This document shows, one piece after another, positions 1-7,283 of a stretch of DNA of 15,797 nt (position 1 is the first letter of the stretch; the number at the start of each line of letters is the position of its first letter). The translations under genes and the position numbers were made by a program. The stretch is from Phycisphaeraceae bacterium (lineage in GTDB: Bacteria; Planctomycetota; Phycisphaerae; Phycisphaerales; Phycisphaeraceae), in assembly GCA_016763955.1 (NCBI GenBank), contig JAESSU010000413.1, forward strand, positions 1-15,797, read 5' to 3'. A model generated the notes under the pieces. That model worked only from the letters and a program-made list of their open reading frames with translations, made no database searches and had not been told where the DNA came from.

Positions 1-1070
1 AAGAAAACCGCGTGTCCTGTACCCCAGCGGGTGTCCGTCAACTGACAAACGCAGGACACCAAGTCCTCGTAGAGACGCAAGCAGGCATGGGGTCAGGCTT
101 CTGTGACCCGCAATATATTGATGTGGGCGGGACTATTGTTAACACACCCCAAGAAGCATGGATAGTTGACATGGTCATCAAGGTCAAAGAACCCATTGCC
201 AGTGAATATAAGTACTTTCACAAAAACCTGATCCTGTTTACCTATTTGCATCTAGCTGCCAACAAGCCTCTAACGGAGGCACTTTGTGATAGCCATGTCA
301 CAGGAATCGCTTACGAAACCGTGCAAGTAGGCAACCGTCTTCCATTGCTTGAGCCGATGAGTAAAATCGCCGGACGAATGAGTACGCTTATGGGATGCTA
401 CTATTTGTCAAAAACGCAAGAGGGAAATGGCGTACTTTTAGGGGGTATCCCAGGTGTATCACCGGGTAAGGTCGTTGTGATCGGCGGTGGTGCTGCGGGT
501 CTTAGTGCAGCACAGGTCGCAAGTGGCATTGGTGCGGATGTCACCCTTTTTGATGTCGATATCGAAAAGATGAACCTCATAGCATTATCCACTGGGGGTT
601 CCATTCGAACGATTTACTCGACACAAGAAGCATTATTAGAAACATTAAGTGACGTTGATTTGCTCATTGGCGCGGTGCTGATCCCCGGTGCCAAAGCGCC
701 CAAGCTAATTACACGAGAATTTTTAAAGCGGATGAAGCCCGGCTCCGTCTTTGTTGATATTGCCATCGACCAAGGGGGTTGTGCCGAAACATCACGTGCC
801 ACCACCCACGATGATCCAATTTACATTGAAGAAGGTGTTGTACACTACTGTGTTGCAAACATGCCCGGTGCCTATGCCCGTACTTCGACGCAGGCGCTTA
901 CGAATTCGACCTTGTCTTATATCCTCAAGCTAGCCAATATGGGTTTGAAGAATGCGATGACACAAGTCCCCCAATTCCCTTCTGGACTTAATACTTACCA
1001 AGGCCAGCTTGTACATCAAGCGGTCGCTGAGGCAGTTGACAAGTCGTATTCTCAAAATCCATTTAAATAA
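1..1070 (+). CDS. ald: Alanine dehydrogenase, 5'-truncated by the window edge
   Basis: This enzyme converts L-alanine + NAD+ + H2O to pyruvate + NH4+ + NADH in the cytosol. The frame is already open at base 3 with Glu-Asn-Arg-Val-Ser, matching the family's N-terminal E-x-R-V, so about 14 residues and the start codon lie upstream. Counting the GTG valine at 12 as residue 1, visible family features are TPAGV (4-8), GxGSGF (25-30), K59, H80 (TYLHLA), S117, the Rossmann glycines in VVVIGGGAAG (154-163), and D253 before QGG. With an offset of about 15 these fall on the known Ald substrate and catalytic positions R15, K74/75, H95/96 and D269/270. The conserved end CVANMPGAYARTST is present, and the reconstructed length of about 367 residues is normal. 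It lies 26 bases before a DeoR gene on the same strand, so it is probably co-transcribed. Inferred role: recycling alanine formed by transamination. Confidence 0.95.
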   Translation, partial: ENRVSCTPAGVRQLTNAGHQVLVETQAGMGSGFCDPQYIDVGGTIVNTPQEAWIVDMVIKVKEPIASEYKYFHKNLILFTYLHLAANKPLTEALCDSHVTGIAYETVQVGNRLPLLEPMSKIAGRMSTLMGCYYLSKTQEGNGVLLGGIPGVSPGKVVVIGGGAAGLSAAQVASGIGADVTLFDVDIEKMNLIALSTGGSIRTIYSTQEALLETLSDVDLLIGAVLIPGAKAPKLITREFLKRMKPGSVFVDIAIDQGGCAETSRATTHDDPIYIEEGVVHYCVANMPGAYARTSTQALTNSTLSYILKLANMGLKNAMTQVPQFPSGLNTYQGQLVHQAVAEAVDKSYSQNPFK

Positions 1071-1096
1071 AATCATTTTCGGCAAGGCAACCTCGC

Positions 1097-1864
1097 ATGG
1101 CAAAAGACAAAACATCATTACGTTTGCAGCAGATTCTTGACCTTGTATCGCATAAACATGAAGTGAGCGTTGCCCAACTCACTGCACGCTTTAAAGTCAC
1201 CGCTGCAACGATTCGTCGCGACTTAGATGCACTGGAACAGCAATGCAAAATTACCCGCACCCACGGCGGCGCGATGCTCAGTGCACCTTCAGTTGTCGCC
1301 TTTTCCTTTCAGGATCGACGACAAACTCAAATGCAACAAAAGCAAGCAATCGCCCGCGCAGCGGTGACCCAATTAAAACCAGGCATGACTGTGATTTTAG
1401 ACACAGGAACAACCACACTAGAGGTTGCCAAAGCCTTAGTCGAAATTTCAAATTTAAAAGTGCTCACCACATCACTAGCCATCACCTCAGCACTTTTTGC
1501 CCATGAAAATTTGGAACTGATGCTCCTAGGCGGAATCGTACATCGTGATAGTCCTGATCTTTTTGGCTCGCTTACGCAAGACAATCTAGCGGCCTTCCGA
1601 GCAGACATTGCCTTTATTGGTGCAGACGCAATCGACAAAGATGGTTTATATACAAACAACCAATCCATCGCTGGTGTTTCCAAAGCCATGATTAAAAGTG
1701 CAAAAAAAATCGTCGTCGTAGCCGATAGCAGCAAGTTTGATCAAAGAGCTTTTTCCCAATTTACAACATGGGCAAAGGTTGATGTCTTAGTCGTCGATCG
1801 TGGACTCAATCCAGCTCAACGTAAATGGGTCAAAAAATCTACCCCACAAGTCATTTTTGCATAA
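1097..1864 (+). CDS. DeoR-family transcriptional repressor (module 1)
   Basis: A 255-residue DeoR/GlpR-type regulator of usual length. The N-terminal winged helix-turn-helix spans about residues 7-60, with VSVAQLTARFKV, TIRRDLDAL (38-46) and THGGA (55-59), the standard DeoR signature. The C-terminal DeoRC sugar-phosphate sensor domain (about 75-250) shows DTGTTT (102-107), LLGG (143-146), IGADAID (174-180) and VADSSKF (208-214). Members of this family usually respond to a phosphorylated sugar made by the neighbouring kinase, which fits the FGGY kinase gene 68 bases downstream. The ATG at 1097 is preceded by a modest AAGG-type ribosome site (about 1083-1087). It is clearly related to the second DeoR protein in this window (8673-9482), sharing the DSPDLxGxLT and ADIAFIGADAID segments. 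Effector and operator are not known. Confidence 0.93.
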   Translation: MAKDKTSLRLQQILDLVSHKHEVSVAQLTARFKVTAATIRRDLDALEQQCKITRTHGGAMLSAPSVVAFSFQDRRQTQMQQKQAIARAAVTQLKPGMTVILDTGTTTLEVAKALVEISNLKVLTTSLAITSALFAHENLELMLLGGIVHRDSPDLFGSLTQDNLAAFRADIAFIGADAIDKDGLYTNNQSIAGVSKAMIKSAKKIVVVADSSKFDQRAFSQFTTWAKVDVLVVDRGLNPAQRKWVKKSTPQVIFA

Positions 1865-1932
1865 CAGCCTAAACACCTATTTATTTAAACTAACGTGAGT
1901 CATACACAAACTCAAAACAACGAGAACCAACC

Positions 1933-3297
1933 GTGGCGGACATAAAAGCAGATACCAAAAATTATCTCATTGGCCTTGATCTTGGAACAAGTGTCATCAA
2001 AGGTGTCCTTCTGGATTCGCTAGGACATATCCATCACACAGCATCACAGACTGTTTCCTATCTCTATCCTCAAGAAGGCTGGATTGAAGCTGATCCGCAG
2101 GTCTATCGTCTGCACGTATTTAATGTCATTAAACAATTAACAAAAATCGCCCCCGCCTCCATCGACGCGATCGCCATGGCTGGGGCATCTGGCAACACCC
2201 TCCTGGCAAGCGATGATGGAACACCACTAACGAATATCATTAATTGGATGGATCAACGTACAGCCGGCCAGCTTCCCAAAGCCCTGCAAGGCCTAACCTC
2301 CCAAGCTGTTCGTCAAGTCACGGGATGGCCTTGTATCGATAGTTTTTCACTTGCACATTTGGCATGGTTTAGCGGACACAAATCCCAACAATTTCATGCA
2401 GCTACCCACTGTTGTATGAATCCCGATTGGATTCTATTTCAACTCACAGGCAATTGGGTCTTAGATTACTCAACCGCAACCCCAATGCACCTACAAGACC
2501 AAATCACCAAAGGTTATCACCCGCCATTCCTAGATCGACTGGGCATTGCTCAAACCACACTATCAAAACTAGTCCCTTCAGGTTTTTTGGCGGGTTCTAT
2601 CACACCCCCAGCAGCCAAAGAAACCGGACTGTCACAAGAAACAAAAGTAGTCACCGGCAGCTTCGACCACCCCATGGCAGCTCGCGCAGTGGGCGTTCTT
2701 GAACCCGGAAGTTTACTCCTTTCATGCGGGACTTCTTGGGTTGGATTATTCCCTGAAACATCACGACAAAAAATCATCGACGCTCAACTACTCTGTGACC
2801 CATTTCTCGAATCTACAGGCGGACCATGGGCAGCTATGTTCTCAATCCCTCGCATCGGCCAGATGATTGACACCTATGTCCGCCAGATTATTGCTCCGGG
2901 AGAATCGGACCCCTATGCCGTTTTCAACGATCAAGCGCAAGCTGCTGATGCAGACGCAGGCGGTTTAAAAATCGATCTCCGTGAGCCTATCCAACACACA
3001 ACACAAAGCCGTAAAAATATCAGCCTCGCCGTGATGCAAGGCGCAGCAGACCTATTACAAGAAAAACTTCGCGAGCTTAAAGATCAAGACATTCACTTTA
3101 CCAAAGCGGTGCTTGTCGGCGGCCCATCACGTAGTTCACTATGGACCGACATTGTTCAAACCACCACAGGCTTACAACTTTCCGTTGGCACGCCCTACGC
3201 CGGAGCCAAAGGCGCTGCAATGCTCGCGGGCATTGCCACGGGCGTATTCAAAGATGAAAAGGACGCATTTAACCAATGCGGAAACACCAATGCATAA
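1933..3297 (+). CDS. FGGY-family carbohydrate kinase (xylulokinase/gluconokinase-like), module 1
   Basis: A 454-residue ATP-dependent sugar kinase that would phosphorylate a ketose, polyol or sugar acid. The GTG start at 1933 is the first usable start before the phosphate-1 loop GLDLGTSVIKG (14-24). Other FGGY landmarks are NWMDQRTA (104-111), GSFDHPMAAR (242-251) with D245 as the likely catalytic base, SCGTSW (264-269), and the adenosine-binding VLVGGPSRSSLW (393-404) with GAKGAAMLAG (424-433). The usual Glu-Ala of the last motif is replaced by AGAKG. The protein stops soon after that helix, so it is some 30-50 residues shorter than typical FGGY kinases. Its stop codon overlaps the next start by 8 bases, implying translational coupling to the isomerase-like gene. 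Substrate cannot be assigned from sequence. Confidence 0.9.
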   Translation: MADIKADTKNYLIGLDLGTSVIKGVLLDSLGHIHHTASQTVSYLYPQEGWIEADPQVYRLHVFNVIKQLTKIAPASIDAIAMAGASGNTLLASDDGTPLTNIINWMDQRTAGQLPKALQGLTSQAVRQVTGWPCIDSFSLAHLAWFSGHKSQQFHAATHCCMNPDWILFQLTGNWVLDYSTATPMHLQDQITKGYHPPFLDRLGIAQTTLSKLVPSGFLAGSITPPAAKETGLSQETKVVTGSFDHPMAARAVGVLEPGSLLLSCGTSWVGLFPETSRQKIIDAQLLCDPFLESTGGPWAAMFSIPRIGQMIDTYVRQIIAPGESDPYAVFNDQAQAADADAGGLKIDLREPIQHTTQSRKNISLAVMQGAADLLQEKLRELKDQDIHFTKAVLVGGPSRSSLWTDIVQTTTGLQLSVGTPYAGAKGAAMLAGIATGVFKDEKDAFNQCGNTNA

Positions 3298-4738
3298 TTC
3301 CCAAAACGCACAAATAAAAAAACAATTACGCATTGGCCTGCTACCCTCTTACCTAGAACTATATGACGATCTGTTCCCAGAAAACCGGGCATTATTTGAT
3401 GATTACCTTCAACGAATCACAGCTGCATTTGAAGAACGAAACTTCCACGTTTGCACCGCAGCAGTCTCTCGAATCAGCACCGAATTCCAAGCAGCAGTCA
3501 ACCAATTTGAAAGTGAAGAGGTTGATTGTATTGTCACGATACATCTCGCTTACTCACCGTCACTAGAAGCCATCGACATTTTCTGCAAAACCCAGCTGCC
3601 GATTATCCTTTTCGACACGAGCATGGATGCTGATTTTGGCCCCACCGTTTCTGCCCAACGGATTATGTTCAATCACGGGGTGCATGGCGTGATGGATTTC
3701 GCATCCATGTTACGACGCAGGCGGCGGTCATTTCAAATTGTTGCTGGCCATGATAGTGATCCTCATACGATAAACCGTATCGCAGAACTGGTACGAGCCT
3801 CAGCATCAGCGCAAGCGTTGCGTAAAATATCTGTTCTTCGCATTGGTAAAATCTTTCCGGGCATGGGGGATTTTTCCGTTGATGAAAAAGTTCTTCAAGA
3901 TCAACTTGGGATCAATGTCCGCCAAGTCGGAATTGAGACATTAGACGCTGCGGTGGCTAACGTAAGTGACAAAGACATTATTAGGGAAATGGCGCAAGAT
4001 CACACTCGGTTTACCTGCGAGGTAGATGAACAAACGCATAAACGTTCGGTACGTGTGGGGCTTGGTCTACGTGAGCTTCTCAAAGAATCAGACCATCACG
4101 CCATGACAGTTAATTTCCAAGCCTTTGATAGTGACCAGCGTCCTGCGGACACGATGCCCTTCCTAGAAATCTCCAAAGCCATGGCACGGAGTATTGGCTA
4201 TGCCGGTGAAGGGGATGCCTTAACCGCCGCAATGGTCGGCGCATTGGCTAAAGGGTTCGACGCGGTAACCTTTACTGAAATCTTCTGTGCGGATTGGGCA
4301 GGCGGGAATCTCTTTCTATCGCATATGGGTGAGATCAGCCCATCAGTGGCTGGCGACAAACCCCGACTCGTTGAAAAGCCCTTCCCGTTTACCGATGCAC
4401 ATAATCCAGCAATCCTAACTTGCGCCCTTAAGCCCGGCCCCGCTGTTTTAGTCAACTTAGCACCTGGCCCGGACAACACTTTTACGTTGATCATCGCACC
4501 GATGCAAGTTCTAGCAGAAGACCCCCATATGGATCCAGCGATGCGTGATGTGATTCGAGCTTGGGTCCGCCCTGCCTGCAAATTGGAATTATTCCTCGAA
4601 GCATACTCACATGCTGGCGGAACCCATCATAAAGCTTTGGTACTAGGCGAACACGCAAATGCCCTCGCTGCGTTTGGACGGATGAGCAACATGAATGTCG
4701 TCTGTATCGACTCAACATACTCAGTCAACAACGATTAA
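3290..4738 (+). CDS. L-arabinose/L-fucose isomerase-superfamily protein (AraA-like)
   Basis: A 482-residue cytosolic isomerase-like protein. The open frame extends upstream, but the best start is the ATG at 3290: the conserved region (LRIGLLPSYLELYDDL) begins at residue 13, a GGAAA ribosome site sits just upstream, and the start overlaps the kinase stop in ATGCATAA. The four Mn-site residues of L-arabinose isomerase appear at nearly the same numbering as E. coli AraA E306, E333, H350 and H450. They are E307 in GYAGEGD, E330 in FTEIF, H345 in LSHMGEISPS, and H446/H447 in AGGTHHKAL. Overall it looks distant from true AraA. The likely reaction is aldose-ketose isomerisation of an unidentified substrate, supplying the kinase encoded immediately upstream. 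The superfamily call is firm; the substrate is unknown. Confidence 0.82.
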   Translation: MHNSQNAQIKKQLRIGLLPSYLELYDDLFPENRALFDDYLQRITAAFEERNFHVCTAAVSRISTEFQAAVNQFESEEVDCIVTIHLAYSPSLEAIDIFCKTQLPIILFDTSMDADFGPTVSAQRIMFNHGVHGVMDFASMLRRRRRSFQIVAGHDSDPHTINRIAELVRASASAQALRKISVLRIGKIFPGMGDFSVDEKVLQDQLGINVRQVGIETLDAAVANVSDKDIIREMAQDHTRFTCEVDEQTHKRSVRVGLGLRELLKESDHHAMTVNFQAFDSDQRPADTMPFLEISKAMARSIGYAGEGDALTAAMVGALAKGFDAVTFTEIFCADWAGGNLFLSHMGEISPSVAGDKPRLVEKPFPFTDAHNPAILTCALKPGPAVLVNLAPGPDNTFTLIIAPMQVLAEDPHMDPAMRDVIRAWVRPACKLELFLEAYSHAGGTHHKALVLGEHANALAAFGRMSNMNVVCIDSTYSVNND

Positions 4739-4753
4739 TACGAGAACAATCAA

Positions 4754-5827
4754 ATGCCTACCGATAAAAAAAATCCCCTTTATTATGTCTGGGAATATAA
4801 CGATGTCGACCGTGCCTTCTGGCAAGAGCATATGGCCGATTGGTTGCCTATGAAGATTTTTGATGCTCATACTCACATCAACGATCCGCGTCACCGACTT
4901 GTAAAACCGACCCAAGCCATGCGACAACAATACTGGGTCAATGAAGTGTTCGAGCCCATTGGTGCTGATGACGCGAAGCGATGCTATAGCACCGTTTTTC
5001 CCGATCGTGAATTCTCTTGCCTTGCTTTTGGTATGCCATCACTGGACTATGATCTTCAGGCAAGTAATACCAGCTTGCAACAAGCCACCGTGCAAAAAGG
5101 CTGGTACAGTCTTGCGGTGATTCGCCCACAATGGAGTGCCCAAACCGTTGTTGATCTTTTGAACAAAGAACATGTCATAGGCGTTAAAGTCTACTATTCA
5201 TTGATTAGCGAAGACACCGGATCACGAGACAAACATATTGAAGATAGCATTTATGAATTTCTCCCGCACCATCAACTTGAAGTGCTCAACGAATATAAAT
5301 CATGGGTGACATTGCATGTGCCCAAAGCGGACAGACTCGGTCATCCAGATAACATTCGCGAGATTCGCGAAATTCACGAGCGTTATCCGAACATTAAATT
5401 GGTCATTGCTCACTTAGGACGTTGTTACACATTAGAGCATGCCCAAGAAGCCCTCCCGCAGCTTAGTGATATGCCGGGTATATACTTTGATAATTCCGCG
5501 GTGCTTAATCCACAGGTCCACCGATATGCCATGGAGTTGCTAGGCCCCAATCGCATTCTATACGGAACCGACAATCCAATCTTTTACATGCGCGGTCGTC
5601 GCCAATGGCATAAACGAACCTATACCAACAGAACCAACTATCCCTTTTACTTTAACACTGATCGTGAATCGCCTGAGATTGAAGCCCATTACACGCTATA
5701 CATGTATGAAGCTTTGCGAGCGATCAAGTCTGCTGCCCAAGACCTTAACTGGTCGCGGGATGAGATAGACTTACTTTTCTGTGGCAATGCACAAAAGCTC
5801 ATAGCAGACTGTACCCATAAAATTTAA
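4754..5827 (+). CDS. Amidohydrolase-2 family metal-dependent hydrolase (TIM barrel)
   Basis: A 357-residue protein with the amidohydrolase-2 metal-site pattern: DAHTH (37-41), a lysine in GVKVYY (K145), H188 in VTLHVP, H220 in VIAHLGR, and D273 in YGTDNP, followed by the late CGNAQKL segment. These match the strand 1, 5, 6 and 8 ligands of the superfamily. No signal peptide is visible, so it should act in the cytosol. Family members hydrolyse lactones and amides or decarboxylate small acids. Next to sugar oxidoreductase, isomerase and kinase genes, lactone or amide hydrolysis is the most natural guess. It starts 15 bases after the isomerase-like gene. The sequence ACGAGAAC lies just upstream of the ATG and no strong Shine-Dalgarno is present. 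The reaction is inferred from context only. Confidence 0.85.
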   Translation: MPTDKKNPLYYVWEYNDVDRAFWQEHMADWLPMKIFDAHTHINDPRHRLVKPTQAMRQQYWVNEVFEPIGADDAKRCYSTVFPDREFSCLAFGMPSLDYDLQASNTSLQQATVQKGWYSLAVIRPQWSAQTVVDLLNKEHVIGVKVYYSLISEDTGSRDKHIEDSIYEFLPHHQLEVLNEYKSWVTLHVPKADRLGHPDNIREIREIHERYPNIKLVIAHLGRCYTLEHAQEALPQLSDMPGIYFDNSAVLNPQVHRYAMELLGPNRILYGTDNPIFYMRGRRQWHKRTYTNRTNYPFYFNTDRESPEIEAHYTLYMYEALRAIKSAAQDLNWSRDEIDLLFCGNAQKLIADCTHKI

Positions 5828-5873
5828 CCTAGCACATTGTATCTAACGAATTTTCTTACAATAGAACATTATT

Positions 5874-6998
5874 ATGACCAAACTCAACATCGGTATCGTC
5901 GGAGCATGCGGACGCGGGGCCAAGTTCAAGACTGCCTGCGATGCGACAGAGATAGCGACTATCCACGCTGTATGCGATCTCAATGAACAGGAACTCTCCG
6001 GTGCCCGTGAACGACTCGGAGCTCGCGAGCAGTACACCGAATACGAGCAGATGCTCGACAAATCTGACCTTGATGCTGTGATCATCGGTACGCCAATGCA
6101 TTTACATGCACCCCAGGCAATCGCTGCACTAAAGCGGGACTTGCATGTGCTTTGCGAAGTAACAGCCGGTGTATCCATTGACCAATGCCGCGAACTGGTT
6201 CTTGCGACCAAAGCGAGCAAGGGCATTTATATGATGGCGGAAAACTACAATTACACAAAACCCAATCAGCTTGTTAAGGAACTGGTGCAGCAGGGCCTCT
6301 TCGGCACGCCCTACTACGCAGAAGGCGAGTACATCCACGAACTCAAACATATGAACGAACACGAAACTCCGTGGCGAAGACACAGGCAGACCGGAATTGA
6401 TGGCATCACCTATGGCACACACAGTCTAGGCCCCATCCTGCAATGGATGCCCGGCGACCGGGTCAAACGTGTCTGCTGCGAAGGTTCTGGCATCCGCCAC
6501 ATCGATGGTACAGGCAAGCCCTACTGCCAATCCTCGAGCACCATGCTCTGTAAAACTGAAAAAGAAGCGCTAATTAAAATCCGAGTGGATGTGCTCTCCG
6601 ACCGACCCCACTCTATGAATAACTATCAATTGCAAGGGACCGATGGATGTTACGAATCCTCTCGTGGCGGCCCCAATGACAAAGATAAAATCTGGCTACG
6701 CAAACTCAATAAAGAGCTAACATGGACCGACCTTCAAGCTTTTGAAACCATCACGGAACTGGCAAATAAGTACATGCCCCAAGACTGGAAAGAAGCAGGC
6801 GAAGCAGCAGCCAAAGCCGGACATGGCGGCGGCGACTACTTTGTCCTTCTCGATTTTATCGATGTGATTCTAGGCAAGCGTCCCCCAATTATCTCCATTC
6901 ACGAAGCCTTGGACATGACGCTACCGGGACTCATCAGCCAGGATTCCATCACTCAAGAGGGTGCATGGCTAGAAGTGCCCGATTCACGCAAATGGTGA
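5874..6998 (+). CDS. Gfo/Idh/MocA-family protein resembling GH109 NAD-dependent glycosidases
   Basis: A 374-residue NAD(P)-binding protein. The Rossmann start is GIVGACGRG (7-15), followed by VIIGTPMHLHAPQAIAAL (69-86). The classical catalytic E-K-P of Gfo/Idh dehydrogenases is replaced by C-E-V-T-A-G (94-99), without lysine. Several segments recall GH109 alpha-N-acetylgalactosaminidases: ENYNYTKPN (123-131), GLFGTPYYAEGEYIHE (141-156), TYGTHSLGP (179-187, H183), and HGGGDYFVLLDFID (317-330) with a terminal SRKW. GH109 enzymes cleave glycosides by transient NAD+ oxidation at C3 and do not need the E-K-P lysine. No signal peptide is seen, so a cytosolic glycosidase or an unusual dehydrogenase are both possible. 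It is the last gene of module 1, 46 bases after the amidohydrolase gene and about 50 bases before a terminator. Confidence 0.8.
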   Translation: MTKLNIGIVGACGRGAKFKTACDATEIATIHAVCDLNEQELSGARERLGAREQYTEYEQMLDKSDLDAVIIGTPMHLHAPQAIAALKRDLHVLCEVTAGVSIDQCRELVLATKASKGIYMMAENYNYTKPNQLVKELVQQGLFGTPYYAEGEYIHELKHMNEHETPWRRHRQTGIDGITYGTHSLGPILQWMPGDRVKRVCCEGSGIRHIDGTGKPYCQSSSTMLCKTEKEALIKIRVDVLSDRPHSMNNYQLQGTDGCYESSRGGPNDKDKIWLRKLNKELTWTDLQAFETITELANKYMPQDWKEAGEAAAKAGHGGGDYFVLLDFIDVILGKRPPIISIHEALDMTLPGLISQDSITQEGAWLEVPDSRKW

Positions 6999-7048
6999 TG
7001 AGCAATAACGAAACAACCTCTCGCATTTTGCATAATTATCTACTACTT

Positions 7049-7086
7049 CCGCAGGAATTGATAACGTCAATTCCTGCGGTTTTTTT
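7049..7086 (+). terminator. Rho-independent terminator closing module 1
   Basis: A perfect 13-base-pair stem (7049-7061 with 7067-7079; arm CCGCAGGAATTGA) has a 5-base loop and is followed directly by seven T residues (7080-7086). It lies about 50 bases after the GH109-like gene and separates module 1 from the promoter of the next kinase gene. Confidence 0.93.
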
Positions 7087-7152
7087 ATTAAGCCACATGA
7101 CTCCCACCTCACCCTCGGCCCCATAACACAATTATCTTTTTCTTAACAAGTG

Positions 7153-7189
7153 TTTTATTTTTGTTCATTTATGTTTATAATTAACATGG
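7153..7189 (+). promoter_or_regulatory. Promoter of the second kinase with overlapping candidate DeoR operator
   Basis: A consensus -10 TATAAT (7176-7181) lies within the imperfect palindrome ATGTTTATAATTAACAT (7171-7187; 5-base arms ATGTT/AACAT). The -35 is weak (TTTTAT near 7153), as expected for a controlled promoter. The same 17-base site occurs inverted at 8648-8664 upstream of the second DeoR gene, 14 of 17 identical. GTTCATTT also occurs twice, at 7163-7170 and 7189-7196, flanking the palindrome with a 26-base period. Binding by the DeoR protein encoded at 8673 is inferred. The leader before the kinase ATG would be about 95 bases. The rest of the 285-base gap shows only the upstream terminator. 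Confidence 0.55.
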
Positions 7190-7283
7190 TTCATTTTAAT
7201 GCCGAACTTAAAGTCAACATCAAATGCAATGGGCTTGCAAAAGACGACCTGTTCTAAAATAATTTTTCGTATTGGCTGACACT

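Noticed and set aside
401..604. Minus-strand frame inside alanine dehydrogenase, and similar antisense frames across the window
   Set aside because: These are shadows of strongly supported plus-strand genes and have no recognisable domains.
1875..1900. TTTATTTAAACTAAC before the first kinase as another copy of the DeoR site
   Set aside because: Only short stretches match the 17-base site and the palindrome is not kept; it is no better than AT-rich background.
3113..3289. N-terminal extension of the AraA-like frame over the kinase gene
   Set aside because: The frame is open but overlaps conserved kinase motifs (VLVGGPSRS, GAKGAAMLAG) and adds low-complexity sequence before the family's conserved start. 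ATG 3290 has the ribosome site and the 8-base overlap.
7272..7283. TTG start for the second kinase
   Set aside because: It adds only four residues, with no ribosome site; the ATG at 7284 is the simpler choice. Neither start has a Shine-Dalgarno, so some doubt remains.
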